This document shows, piece by piece, positions 25,293-32,598 of a stretch of 64,000 nucleotides of DNA; the stretch's first letter is position 1; the number at the start of each line of letters is the position of its first letter. The DNA comes from Halobaculum magnesiiphilum (GTDB taxonomy: Archaea > Halobacteriota > Halobacteria > Halobacteriales > Haloferacaceae). The stretch covers positions 496,001 to 560,000 of the forward strand of contig NZ_CP081958.1 of assembly GCF_019823105.1 (NCBI RefSeq). Reading direction: 5' to 3'. Made by a program: the position numbers and the translations under genes. The notes under the pieces are model-generated. The model was not told the origin of the DNA. It ran no database searches and worked only from the letters and a program-made list of their open reading frames with translations.

Positions 25293-26294
25293 TCAGAACA
25301 GCGCCTTCGACTCGCCGAGGACGCGCGCCGGGCCGCCGACCTCCCAGATGTCGGTCTCGACGCCGACCTCGGCGACGCGCTCCTCGACGCGCTCGGCGTG
25401 CTCGGCGGGCGTGTTGACGTAGACGCTCGCGCCGGTGTCCGTCGAGAAGTACACCGGCACGTCTTCCTCCTGTCGGAGCTCGCGGACGGCGTTGAACACG
25501 GCGATGGTCTCGGGCTGCCAGTACACCCAGCCGGCGGGGCCGGTCATCGTCGTCGCCGTCAGCGACAGCGAGTCGTGCTCGGCGATCTCGAAGATGCCCG
25601 AGAACTCCCCGGTGCGAAGGCGGTCGCGCATCCGCTGGAGCTGCTCGTGGACGTGGGCCATCCGGGCGTCGAACATGTGGCTCGCCTCCGCCTCGCGGTG
25701 GGCCTCCTCGGTCTCCTTGTACGCGGGAACGAGCGCCGTCACGACGCGGAGGTCCTCCTCCGGGTCGAAGCCGTCGGGACCGACGCCGACATCGAGACGC
25801 TCCGAGCGGCAGTCCTCGTCGTTCATCCCGGCGTACAGCACCGAGTACGCGCCGGTAACCGCGCGCGCTGCCGACGAGGAGCCGCGGCGCGCGACCGTCG
25901 ATATCTCGGGGCGCGTCATGTCGAGCCCCGCGGCTTCCACGAGCGACATCGCCAGCGCGGCGAAGCCCGATGAGGAGGAGCCGAAGCCGACGTTCGACGG
26001 GAAGGAGTTCTCCGACTCGACGCGGACGGCGGCGTCCAGGTCCGCGAGGTCGCGGACGTGGTCGGCGACCATCCCGATACGCTCGGCGCCGCGGCCGTCG
26101 ACGACCTCGCCGTCGATGCGGTACTCGTCGTCGTCGGGTGCACCGTCCGGTTCCCACTCGACGGTCGTCGTCGTCCGCGAGGGGGCCGTACAGAGGCTGA
26201 TCGAGTCGTGGTACGGGAGCCGCCGCTCGGCGTCGCGCATCCCGTGGTACTTCACGAGGCCCTGAATGGGGTGGGCCGTCGCCGTGGCCTTCAT
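25293..26294 (-). CDS. mvaD: (Di)phosphomevalonate decarboxylase
   Basis: A 333-residue GHMP-fold decarboxylase of the mevalonate pathway that supplies isoprenoids for archaeal lipids. Visible motifs are TAHPIQGLVKYHG at the start, SENSFPSNVGFGSSSSGFAA (nucleotide/substrate loop) and YFSTDTGASVYVNTP with the catalytic Asp. In haloarchaea this family is known to act on mevalonate 5-phosphate rather than the diphosphate (the alternative archaeal mevalonate route), so the likely reaction is phosphomevalonate to isopentenyl phosphate. That substrate is family knowledge, not read from the sequence. It lies upstream of no other pathway gene. Confidence 0.92.
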   Translation of the reverse strand: MKATATAHPIQGLVKYHGMRDAERRLPYHDSISLCTAPSRTTTTVEWEPDGAPDDDEYRIDGEVVDGRGAERIGMVADHVRDLADLDAAVRVESENSFPSNVGFGSSSSGFAALAMSLVEAAGLDMTRPEISTVARRGSSSAARAVTGAYSVLYAGMNDEDCRSERLDVGVGPDGFDPEEDLRVVTALVPAYKETEEAHREAEASHMFDARMAHVHEQLQRMRDRLRTGEFSGIFEIAEHDSLSLTATTMTGPAGWVYWQPETIAVFNAVRELRQEEDVPVYFSTDTGASVYVNTPAEHAERVEERVAEVGVETDIWEVGGPARVLGESKALF

Positions 26295-26411
26295 ACCCGC
26301 CGAACGGGCGGGCGGGTGGTTAGTCGTTCCGAATGGTCGTATCCGGACCGTCGGCGTCGGCAGCGGTGCCGTGTCCGGGACCGCGTCGGCGTCGACGGCG
26401 GCCGGCCCGCG

Positions 26412-27269
26412 TCACTCGTACTCGTAGAACCCCTTGCCGGTCTTCTTGCCGAGGTCGCCGGCGGCGACCTTCCGCTTGAGGAGGTACGCCGGCTTGTAGC
26501 GGTCGCCAAGCTCCTCGTGGAGCGTCTCGCTTGCGTCGAGACAGATGTCGAGGCCGATGTGGTCGGCCAGTTCGAGCGGGCCCATCGGGACGTTCGTACC
26601 GAGCTTCATCCCCTTGTCCATGTCCTCCTTCGAGGCGACGCCCTCGTCGTATGCGCGGATCCCCTCGTTGATCCACGGCATGAGCACGCGGTTGGTGACG
26701 AACCCGGGCTTGTCGTCGCTCTCCCAGGTCTCCTTTCCGAGGTCCTCGGCGAACGCGTGCGCCAGATCCGTCACCTCGGCGGCCGTCTTCTCGCCGGTGA
26801 CGACCTCGACGCCCGCCATGATCGGGACGGGGTTCATGAAGTGGAGGCCGACGACGAGGTCCTCGCGGTCGGTCGCCGAGGCGATTGTCGTGATGGAGAG
26901 CGTCGAGGTGTTCGTGGCGAGCACGACATCGTCGTCGGTCACGTCCTCGAGGTCCCCGAAGATGTCCTGCTTCACCTCCATGTCCTCGAGCGCCGCCTCG
27001 ACCACGAGGTCGGCGTCGGCGAGATCGCCGATGGCTGTCGTTCCCGTGATCCGGTCCTGGATGGCCTCGGGCGACTCGTCGAGTTCGTCCTTCGCGTCGA
27101 GCCGGGACAGCGACGACTCGATCGACTCCAGCCCGTTGTCGACGAACCGTCGTTCGATGTCGCGCATCACCACGTCGTAGCCGGCGGTCGCGGCGACCTG
27201 GGCGATGCCGTTGCCCATGGTTCCCGCGCCGACGACGCCGACCGTCCGAATATCCGAGAGTCCGCGCAT
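26412..27269 (-). CDS. 3-hydroxyacyl-CoA dehydrogenase
   Basis: A 285-residue NAD-dependent enzyme that oxidises L-3-hydroxyacyl-CoA in beta-oxidation or makes 3-hydroxybutyryl-CoA. The N-terminal Rossmann motif VGVVGAGTMGNGIAQVAATAG is at about residues 9-29; further landmarks are NTSTLSITTIA (with catalytic-region Ser), GLHFMNPVPIM (His) and GFVTNRVLMPWINEG (Asn), then the C-terminal dimerisation domain ending LGKKTGKGFYEYE. I chose ATG 27269, which begins MRGLSDIRTVG. Haloarchaea often carry several paralogues, so I cannot name the chain-length specificity. Confidence 0.92.
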   Translation of the reverse strand: MRGLSDIRTVGVVGAGTMGNGIAQVAATAGYDVVMRDIERRFVDNGLESIESSLSRLDAKDELDESPEAIQDRITGTTAIGDLADADLVVEAALEDMEVKQDIFGDLEDVTDDDVVLATNTSTLSITTIASATDREDLVVGLHFMNPVPIMAGVEVVTGEKTAAEVTDLAHAFAEDLGKETWESDDKPGFVTNRVLMPWINEGIRAYDEGVASKEDMDKGMKLGTNVPMGPLELADHIGLDICLDASETLHEELGDRYKPAYLLKRKVAAGDLGKKTGKGFYEYE

Positions 27270-27406
27270 GGGAGGTGATGCCCCGGCGGTCACCGTAAGC
27301 GTAGCGGAGCGGCAGCGAGGGAACGCCGACGGAATTATCCACGAATGAGAATGTGCGCAGAAAGATTAAACCGTCCGGGTCCGACGCATCCGACAGGTGA
27401 CCAGGT

Positions 27407-28144
27407 GTGGGGGATGAGGATGTCAGGGAGTTGAAATTCGTGGGGCCGGCGACGGCCGCGGTCCTCGCGGACGCGCCGTTCGGCGCGGCGGACGTTCGCG
27501 AGAAGGCCGTCTCCTACCGGATGCTGATCGACGCCGGGGTGAATCCGGGCGTCGCCGCTCGCATCCGTCGTGAGCACTCGCTGGCGTGGTCGTTCGAGTC
27601 GGAGGGCGAGGACCTCGCCCGCCGCTCGAGCCAGGTCCGTGGTCTCGGCGACGCCGAACGGGCGTGGGTCGCCGCCTCGTCCGGCGACTGGCAGGGCCAG
27701 GACTCCGAGGGATCCGACGCCGCGGAGGGCGGTGCGGGCGGCGACGACACTGACGACGACGTTCGGGTCGACACCGACGACGCTGCTGCCACGGCCAACG
27801 ACGACACCGCGGCCACGACCGACGACGAGGAGACGGACGACGGGGAGGCCGCCGAACGGGCGTGGGTCGCCGCCTCCGCCCGCGGCGACGCGTCGGGCAC
27901 GAAAACCGACGGCTCGGGCGACCCCGTCGCCGCGGAGTCCGCGTGGCGCGAGCGCTCCCGACCGACGCCAGTTGTCGACGTAGCGGGGGTCAACGATCGG
28001 GACGCAGCCGACCTCGCGGAGGCGGGGATCACCTCCGCACGCGCGCTCGCCATCGCCGACCCAGAGGAGATCGGCGAGGCCCTCGATCGCGACGCCGCGC
28101 ACGTGGCAGAACTCCGCGACGCGGCCGCCGAACACGTCGACTGA
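27407..28144 (+). CDS. Helix-hairpin-helix protein with repeated AERAWVAAS motif
   Basis: A 245-residue acidic protein. Residues of about 8-60 (LKFVGPATAAVLADAPFG...GVNPGVAARIRREHSL) and 188-240 (VAGVNDRDAADLAEAGITSARALAIADPEEIG) are helix-hairpin-helix-like units of the kind that bind DNA or nucleic-acid processing complexes. Between them lies an Asp/Thr/Ala linker with three copies of AERAWVAAS-like motifs (about 82-91, 148-157 and a weaker one at 175-183). The start is GTG 27407. I assign no enzymatic role; a DNA-repair or RNA-polymerase accessory function is possible. Confidence 0.75.
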   Translation: MGDEDVRELKFVGPATAAVLADAPFGAADVREKAVSYRMLIDAGVNPGVAARIRREHSLAWSFESEGEDLARRSSQVRGLGDAERAWVAASSGDWQGQDSEGSDAAEGGAGGDDTDDDVRVDTDDAAATANDDTAATTDDEETDDGEAAERAWVAASARGDASGTKTDGSGDPVAAESAWRERSRPTPVVDVAGVNDRDAADLAEAGITSARALAIADPEEIGEALDRDAAHVAELRDAAAEHVD

Positions 28145-28200
28145 TCGACGGAAGGCGATACTCGCTGCCGAGTAAATATCAATCCTCGTACACCATTTGA

Positions 28201-28206
28201 TTTATC
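28201..28206 (+). promoter_or_regulatory. TATA-like box of fba
   Basis: TTTATC is centred 27-28 nt before ATG 28231. It predicts a transcript starting at the ATG, and so argues against the in-frame GTG at 28216 as start. Confidence 0.55.
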
Positions 28207-28230
28207 ATCGATGGCGTGGCGGAATCATAC

Positions 28231-29046
28231 ATGCTCCCCGACGCGGACGCGGCGATCACCCGGGACGGTAAGGCGCTCATTCTCGCGTACGACCACGGGA
28301 TCGAACACGGCCCGGTGGACTTCGAGCCGAACCCGGAAACGGCCGATCCCGAGCGGGTGTTCGAGCTGGCGACCCACGACGCGGTGACGGCGCTCGCGGT
28401 CGGGAAGGGCGTCGCGGAGGCGCACTACCCCAGCTACGACGACGACGTGGCGCTGTTGGCGAAGCTCAACGGCACCTCGAACCTCTGGATGGGCGAGCCA
28501 GACTCCGCCGTGAACTGGTCGGTCGAGTACGCCGCCGAGCTCGGCGCCGACGCGATCGGCTTCACGCTGTACGGTGGCTCGAACAACGAGGTGGAGATGG
28601 CCGAGGAGTTCCGCGACGCACAGGAGGCGGCCCGCGAGCACGACATGGGCGTCGTGATGTGGTCGTACCCGCGCGGACAGGGGCTGAAGAACGACACCGC
28701 CCCCGACACGATCGCGTACGCCGCCCGGCTCGGGCTCGAACTCGGCGCCGACATCGCGAAGGTGAAGTACCCCGGATCGCCGGAGGCGATGGCTCACGCG
28801 GCCGAGATGGCCGGCCCGACGAAGGTGGTGATGTCCGGCGGGTCGAAGACCGACGACCGCGCGTTCCTGGAGACGGTCGCCGGCGCGATCGACGGCGGCG
28901 CGAAGGGGCTCGCGGTCGGCCGGAACGTCTTCCAGCGGGAGAACCCCGAGGAGATCCTCGACGCGCTGGAGGCGGTCATCTTCGAGGAGGCGTCCGTCGA
29001 CGAGGCGCTCGAACACACCTCCGCCTCCGCCGTCGCCGACGACTGA
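28231..29046 (+). CDS. fba: Class I fructose-bisphosphate aldolase (archaeal DhnA type)
   Basis: A 271-residue TIM-barrel aldolase that condenses DHAP and glyceraldehyde-3-phosphate (gluconeogenic direction in haloarchaea). Landmarks: ITRDGKALILAYDHGIEHGP (about 11-30), MGVVMWSYPRGQGLKND, the Schiff-base region ADIAKVKYPG with Lys177 or Lys179, and TKVVMSGGSKTDD near the phosphate site. I chose ATG 28231 (MLPDADAAITRDG), matching family N-termini and the TATA-like spacing. It overlaps fbp by one base, so consecutive gluconeogenic steps are co-translated. Confidence 0.93.
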   Translation: MLPDADAAITRDGKALILAYDHGIEHGPVDFEPNPETADPERVFELATHDAVTALAVGKGVAEAHYPSYDDDVALLAKLNGTSNLWMGEPDSAVNWSVEYAAELGADAIGFTLYGGSNNEVEMAEEFRDAQEAAREHDMGVVMWSYPRGQGLKNDTAPDTIAYAARLGLELGADIAKVKYPGSPEAMAHAAEMAGPTKVVMSGGSKTDDRAFLETVAGAIDGGAKGLAVGRNVFQRENPEEILDALEAVIFEEASVDEALEHTSASAVADD

Positions 29047-29975
29047 TGGAGGGAGCCGACTCCGATCCCGGCGACGGCGCCGCGGACTCGGCCGATCCCG
29101 ACGCGGTCGCCGTCGCGGAGACGACACTGGAGGCCGTCGCCGCGGCGGCTCCCGAGATCCGCGCGGGGCTGCCGGGGCGACGGCGCTACCTCGACGACGA
29201 GAACCCGTCCGGCGAGGACGTGCTCGCGGCCGACGTGTACGCCGACGAGCTGCTGGAGGCGACGTTGGGCGACATCGACGGCGTCGGCACCTACGCCAGC
29301 GAGGAGCGCGAGTCGACGGTCGACACGGGCGACGGGGCGGTGTCGGTCGCGGTCGACCCGCTGGACGGCTCCTCGAACCTGGAGTCGAACAACCCGATGG
29401 GCACGGTCGTCGCGATCTACGACGGTGACCTCCCGGCCTCCGGGCGCGACCTCGTCGGCGCCGGGTTCGTGTTGTACGGCCCGGTCACGACGATGGTCGC
29501 CGGCGTCGGCGCGCCCGCTGACGCGACGATCCGAGAGTACCTCGTCACCGGAGAGGGCGACCGGGAGAAGCTGGAACGGATCGAACTCCCCGACGACCCG
29601 ACCGTCTACGGCTTCGGCGGGCGCGTCCCCGACTGGCCCGACGACTTCGCCACCTACGTCGACGAGATCGAGGACGAGCTGAAGCTACGCTACGGCGGCG
29701 CGATGATCGCGGACGTGAGCCAGGTGCTCTCCTACGGCGGCGTGTTCGCGTACCCGGCGCTGGAGTCCGCGCCCGACGGGAAGCTCCGCCTCCAGTTCGA
29801 GGGCAACCCCGTCGCATATCTCGTGGAGGGCGCCGGCGGGCGCTCCTCCGACGGCGCCCGGTCGCTGTTGGACGTGGAGGCGACCGGGATCCACCAGCGG
29901 GTGCCGGTCCACGTCGGGAACGAGGCGCTGATCGAACGGCTCGAAGCGGCGCTCGACGAGGTTCCAGCCCGATAG
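29046..29975 (+). CDS. fbp: Fructose-1,6-bisphosphatase
   Basis: A 309-residue member of the FBPase/inositol-phosphatase superfamily that hydrolyses fructose-1,6-bisphosphate, the next gluconeogenic step after the aldolase. The metal-binding signature DPLDGSSNLESNNPMGTV (about 101-118) is preceded by GTYASEERES, and GNPVAYLVEGAGGRSSDG...GIHQRVPVHVGN lies near the C-terminus. The start ATG 29046 overlaps the fba TGA by one base. The first 20 residues are low-complexity Ala/Asp. The operon structure and motif set make the sugar-phosphatase assignment firm. Confidence 0.94.
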   Translation: MEGADSDPGDGAADSADPDAVAVAETTLEAVAAAAPEIRAGLPGRRRYLDDENPSGEDVLAADVYADELLEATLGDIDGVGTYASEERESTVDTGDGAVSVAVDPLDGSSNLESNNPMGTVVAIYDGDLPASGRDLVGAGFVLYGPVTTMVAGVGAPADATIREYLVTGEGDREKLERIELPDDPTVYGFGGRVPDWPDDFATYVDEIEDELKLRYGGAMIADVSQVLSYGGVFAYPALESAPDGKLRLQFEGNPVAYLVEGAGGRSSDGARSLLDVEATGIHQRVPVHVGNEALIERLEAALDEVPAR

Positions 29976-30024
29976 CGCTTCCCGAACCGATAGACCCACA
30001 CGTCGGGCGTGCCGAGGCTGGGTA

Positions 30025-30252
30025 ATGAGAGACCGCTACAAGGCGCTCATGCTGCGCAGCTTCAAGGACGCGATGGACATCGTCGACGAGTACAACGGGT
30101 GGGCCGAGAAGGCCTTCGACGACTCCTCGCCGGTGCCGCCGCAGGCGGTGCCGCAGGTCGCATTGATGTTGTACCAGAGCCGGGTGATGGACGGGTGGGG
30201 CGGCGAGGGTGGGTTCGACGTGCCGGAGTTCGACGACAAGATGTTCGACTAG
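30025..30252 (+). CDS. Small conserved protein, function unknown
   Basis: A 75-residue protein starting MRDRYKALMLRSFKDAMDIVDEYNGW. It is mostly helical at the N-terminus with PPQAVPQVALMLYQSRVMDGW in the middle and an acidic aromatic tail (FDVPEFDDKMFD). I recognise no family. Codon usage is haloarchaeal and the gene lies 49 bases after fbp on the same strand, so it may be the last gene of that operon. Confidence 0.65.
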   Translation: MRDRYKALMLRSFKDAMDIVDEYNGWAEKAFDDSSPVPPQAVPQVALMLYQSRVMDGWGGEGGFDVPEFDDKMFD

Positions 30253-30461
30253 CGTCGCCGAACGAGCGAACGGAGTGAGCGAGTGAGGCGACGGTACCAC
30301 GGCGTTCACAAATCGCACCGCGATTTGTGAGCTCACGAGACCAAAGGTCTCGTGAACGGCGAGGTCTGCGGGCCGAGCCGCCCAGAAAATTAGCGAGGCG
30401 CGAGGGAGCGAACGGAGTGAGCGACCGAGCGCCTCGGCCACACGGCGGCGAGCTTGTGGCC
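30253..30461. repeat. Cluster of inverted repeats with a duplicated 19-mer
   Basis: This stretch carries five inverted repeats. Two are perfect long hairpins: 30306-30316 with 30320-30330 (11-bp stem, 3-base loop), and 30333-30342 with 30346-30355 (10-bp stem, 3-base loop). An identical 19-base sequence starting GAGCGAACGGAGTGAGC occurs at 30264-30282 and 30406-30424, each copy enclosed by short inverted arms (30253-30259 with 30287-30293, and 30394-30401 with 30429-30436). A further 7-bp pair is at 30436-30442 and 30455-30461. The region separates the fba-fbp operon from the convergent peptidase gene. Confidence 0.8.
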
Positions 30462-30522
30462 GAGCCACGAACATGGGTAGCGTCGACGAACGAGCAAGGA
30501 CGCCCGCGACGGATGCCCTGGT

Positions 30523-32469
30523 TCAGTCGTCGCTCGCGGCCACGTCGGCTTCGACGGTGCCGACACGACGCTCGAAGAAGTCGTCGAGCAGTTCGAGGCT
30601 CCGGATCTTGTCGTCGATGTCCGAGGAGCCGTGGCCCTCCTCGCCGAGTTCCTCGTACTCGTAGTCGTCGCCCTCCTCGTAGCCGGCGTCCTCGAGGGCG
30701 TCGCGGAAGATGCGCGCCTGCGACACCGGGACCCGACGGTCGTTGACGCCGTGGACGATCAGGAGGGGGGCCGCGAGGTTGTCGACGTGGGTGACCGGCG
30801 AGCGCTCCTCGTACAGCGCCTCGTTCTCGTCGGGCTCGCCGAGGTACTTCACCATCAGCTCCGAGCGGAAGTGGGGCATGGTGTTCTCGGCCATGTCGAA
30901 CAGGTCCGAGACGCCGACCCACGCGACCCCCGCGTCGTAGAGGTCGGGGAACTGCACCAGCTGCCAGTACGCCGAGTAGCCGCCGTAGGAGCCGCCGAAG
31001 ACGACGACGCGGTCGTCGTCCAGCCAATCGTACGCGGCGAGGACGTGCTCGGCCGCGGTGGCAACGTCGCCCTGCTCGGCGCCGCCCCAGTCGTCGTACA
31101 GCTCCTCGACGAACTCCCGGCCGCGGCCGGTGGAGCCGCGATAGTTCACCTGGAGCACGGAGAAGCCGCGCGAGAGCAGGAACTGCGTGCGGTAGCCGAA
31201 CGAGAGCGTGTCGCGGTGGCGCGGGCCGCCGTGGGGGTTGACGACCAACGGCGACGGCCGCTCGCCGGAGTCGTAGAAGATCGCGCCGATCTCCAGTTCG
31301 TCGTACGGGTCGTGCTCGACGGCGCGCTGCGGCGTCTCGGGCACGCCGTCAGACTCGACGGTGATGTACTCCGCGTCGGCGAAGTCGTCGGGGGAGAACG
31401 GGCCGTACTCGGCCTCCAACACCGTCTCGTATTCGTCGGCGTGGAGGTCGTACGCGAGCAGTTCGGGCCGGCGAGTCGGCGTGGTGTGCATGAGCAGCAC
31501 GCGGTTCTCGTCGAGGACCCACCCGTCGTCCGAGGGGCCGCGACCGAAGGTTGACACGCCGCCGGGCACGTCGAGTTCGCGCCCCTCACCGGTCGTCGTG
31601 TCGTAGACGACCGGGACGACCTCGGCGTCGCGCGTCCGCGTCGCGAGGAAGCGATCGCCGTCGGGGAGGAAGAACTCGGGCGTCTCCTCGTACTCGCTGG
31701 TCCCGAACCACGTCACGTCGTCGGCCTCGAAGTCGTACACGCCGCAGCGACCCTTGTCCGGCGTGTTGTCGGAGACGAGCAGCGCCTCGCCGTCGGGGTG
31801 CCAGTCCGCCGGCGCCGACTCAGCGCCGGTCTCGCCGATCTCGAGGCTGCGGGCGTTCGATCCGTCGAGATCGTCGCCGGCCGCCGGCCGGCTCTCCGTG
31901 GCGCTTCGCGCCACGCTGGCGACGAACACGTCCGCGTTGTCGTAGTCGTCAGACGTGTTCGTCGTGAACGCGAACCGCTCGCAGTCGGGCGACAGCTCCG
32001 CCGTCCAGACGGCGCGGTCGTAGTCGGTGACCTTCGTCGTCTCACCCGAGGGGAGGTCGTGGCGGTAGACGTTCATCTGCCCGTCGGCGTTCGACCCGAC
32101 CAGCAGCGTCTCGCCGTCGTCGCCGACCGACTGGAGCGTCACCTGTCCGTCCATCTCGACGACCGGTTCGGCGGTGCCGTCGCGGTCGATGGCGTGAACG
32201 TCGTTCTGCTCGTTGCCGGCCTCGTCGAGGTGGAAGAGGACGCGCTCGCCGGCGGCGTCCCACGCGAAGCCGTGGCGGGCGTCCTTCGGAACCTGACCGT
32301 CGGACCACCGGTCCAGTTCTCCGGTGTCGGGGTCGAGGAGGTACAGTTCGTTGCGGCCGTCGATGTCGTAGTACAGCGCGATTTCGGACCCGTCCGGGGT
32401 CGACGCGGGGTGCGCCATCGTCGGCAGCTCTGCGAGGGCTCGGAGGGTGTCGTCCGGGGTATCGGTCAC
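30523..32469 (-). CDS. S9 family prolyl-oligopeptidase-like serine peptidase
   Basis: A 648-residue two-domain protein. Residues up to about 390 form a TolB/WD-like beta-propeller (repeats such as SPDCERFAFTTN and WHPDGEALLVSD). The C-terminal alpha/beta-hydrolase domain carries the nucleophile Ser in FGGSYGGYSAYW (near residue 493), the Asp in VHGVNDRRVP (near 576) and the His in EEGHGSS (near 611). It is likely an acylaminoacyl or oligopeptidase working on short peptides in the cytoplasm, since no signal peptide is seen. I chose GTG 32469 (reading MTDTPDDTLRALAELP); a second GTG lies two codons upstream. Upstream open frame is antisense to the carboxylase gene. Confidence 0.9.
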   Translation of the reverse strand: MTDTPDDTLRALAELPTMAHPASTPDGSEIALYYDIDGRNELYLLDPDTGELDRWSDGQVPKDARHGFAWDAAGERVLFHLDEAGNEQNDVHAIDRDGTAEPVVEMDGQVTLQSVGDDGETLLVGSNADGQMNVYRHDLPSGETTKVTDYDRAVWTAELSPDCERFAFTTNTSDDYDNADVFVASVARSATESRPAAGDDLDGSNARSLEIGETGAESAPADWHPDGEALLVSDNTPDKGRCGVYDFEADDVTWFGTSEYEETPEFFLPDGDRFLATRTRDAEVVPVVYDTTTGEGRELDVPGGVSTFGRGPSDDGWVLDENRVLLMHTTPTRRPELLAYDLHADEYETVLEAEYGPFSPDDFADAEYITVESDGVPETPQRAVEHDPYDELEIGAIFYDSGERPSPLVVNPHGGPRHRDTLSFGYRTQFLLSRGFSVLQVNYRGSTGRGREFVEELYDDWGGAEQGDVATAAEHVLAAYDWLDDDRVVVFGGSYGGYSAYWQLVQFPDLYDAGVAWVGVSDLFDMAENTMPHFRSELMVKYLGEPDENEALYEERSPVTHVDNLAAPLLIVHGVNDRRVPVSQARIFRDALEDAGYEEGDDYEYEELGEEGHGSSDIDDKIRSLELLDDFFERRVGTVEADVAASDD

Positions 32470-32598
32470 GTCCACCGATTCGACCCCGGAACCTTCAGTG
32501 TACCCAGAATCGAATTTCTGAAAGTTTCCTGAACCGTTTGGCGGGGAGCGTCGCCCGCCATGGAAAACCCTTTCCGCAATTCTTGCGCACACCACCGT

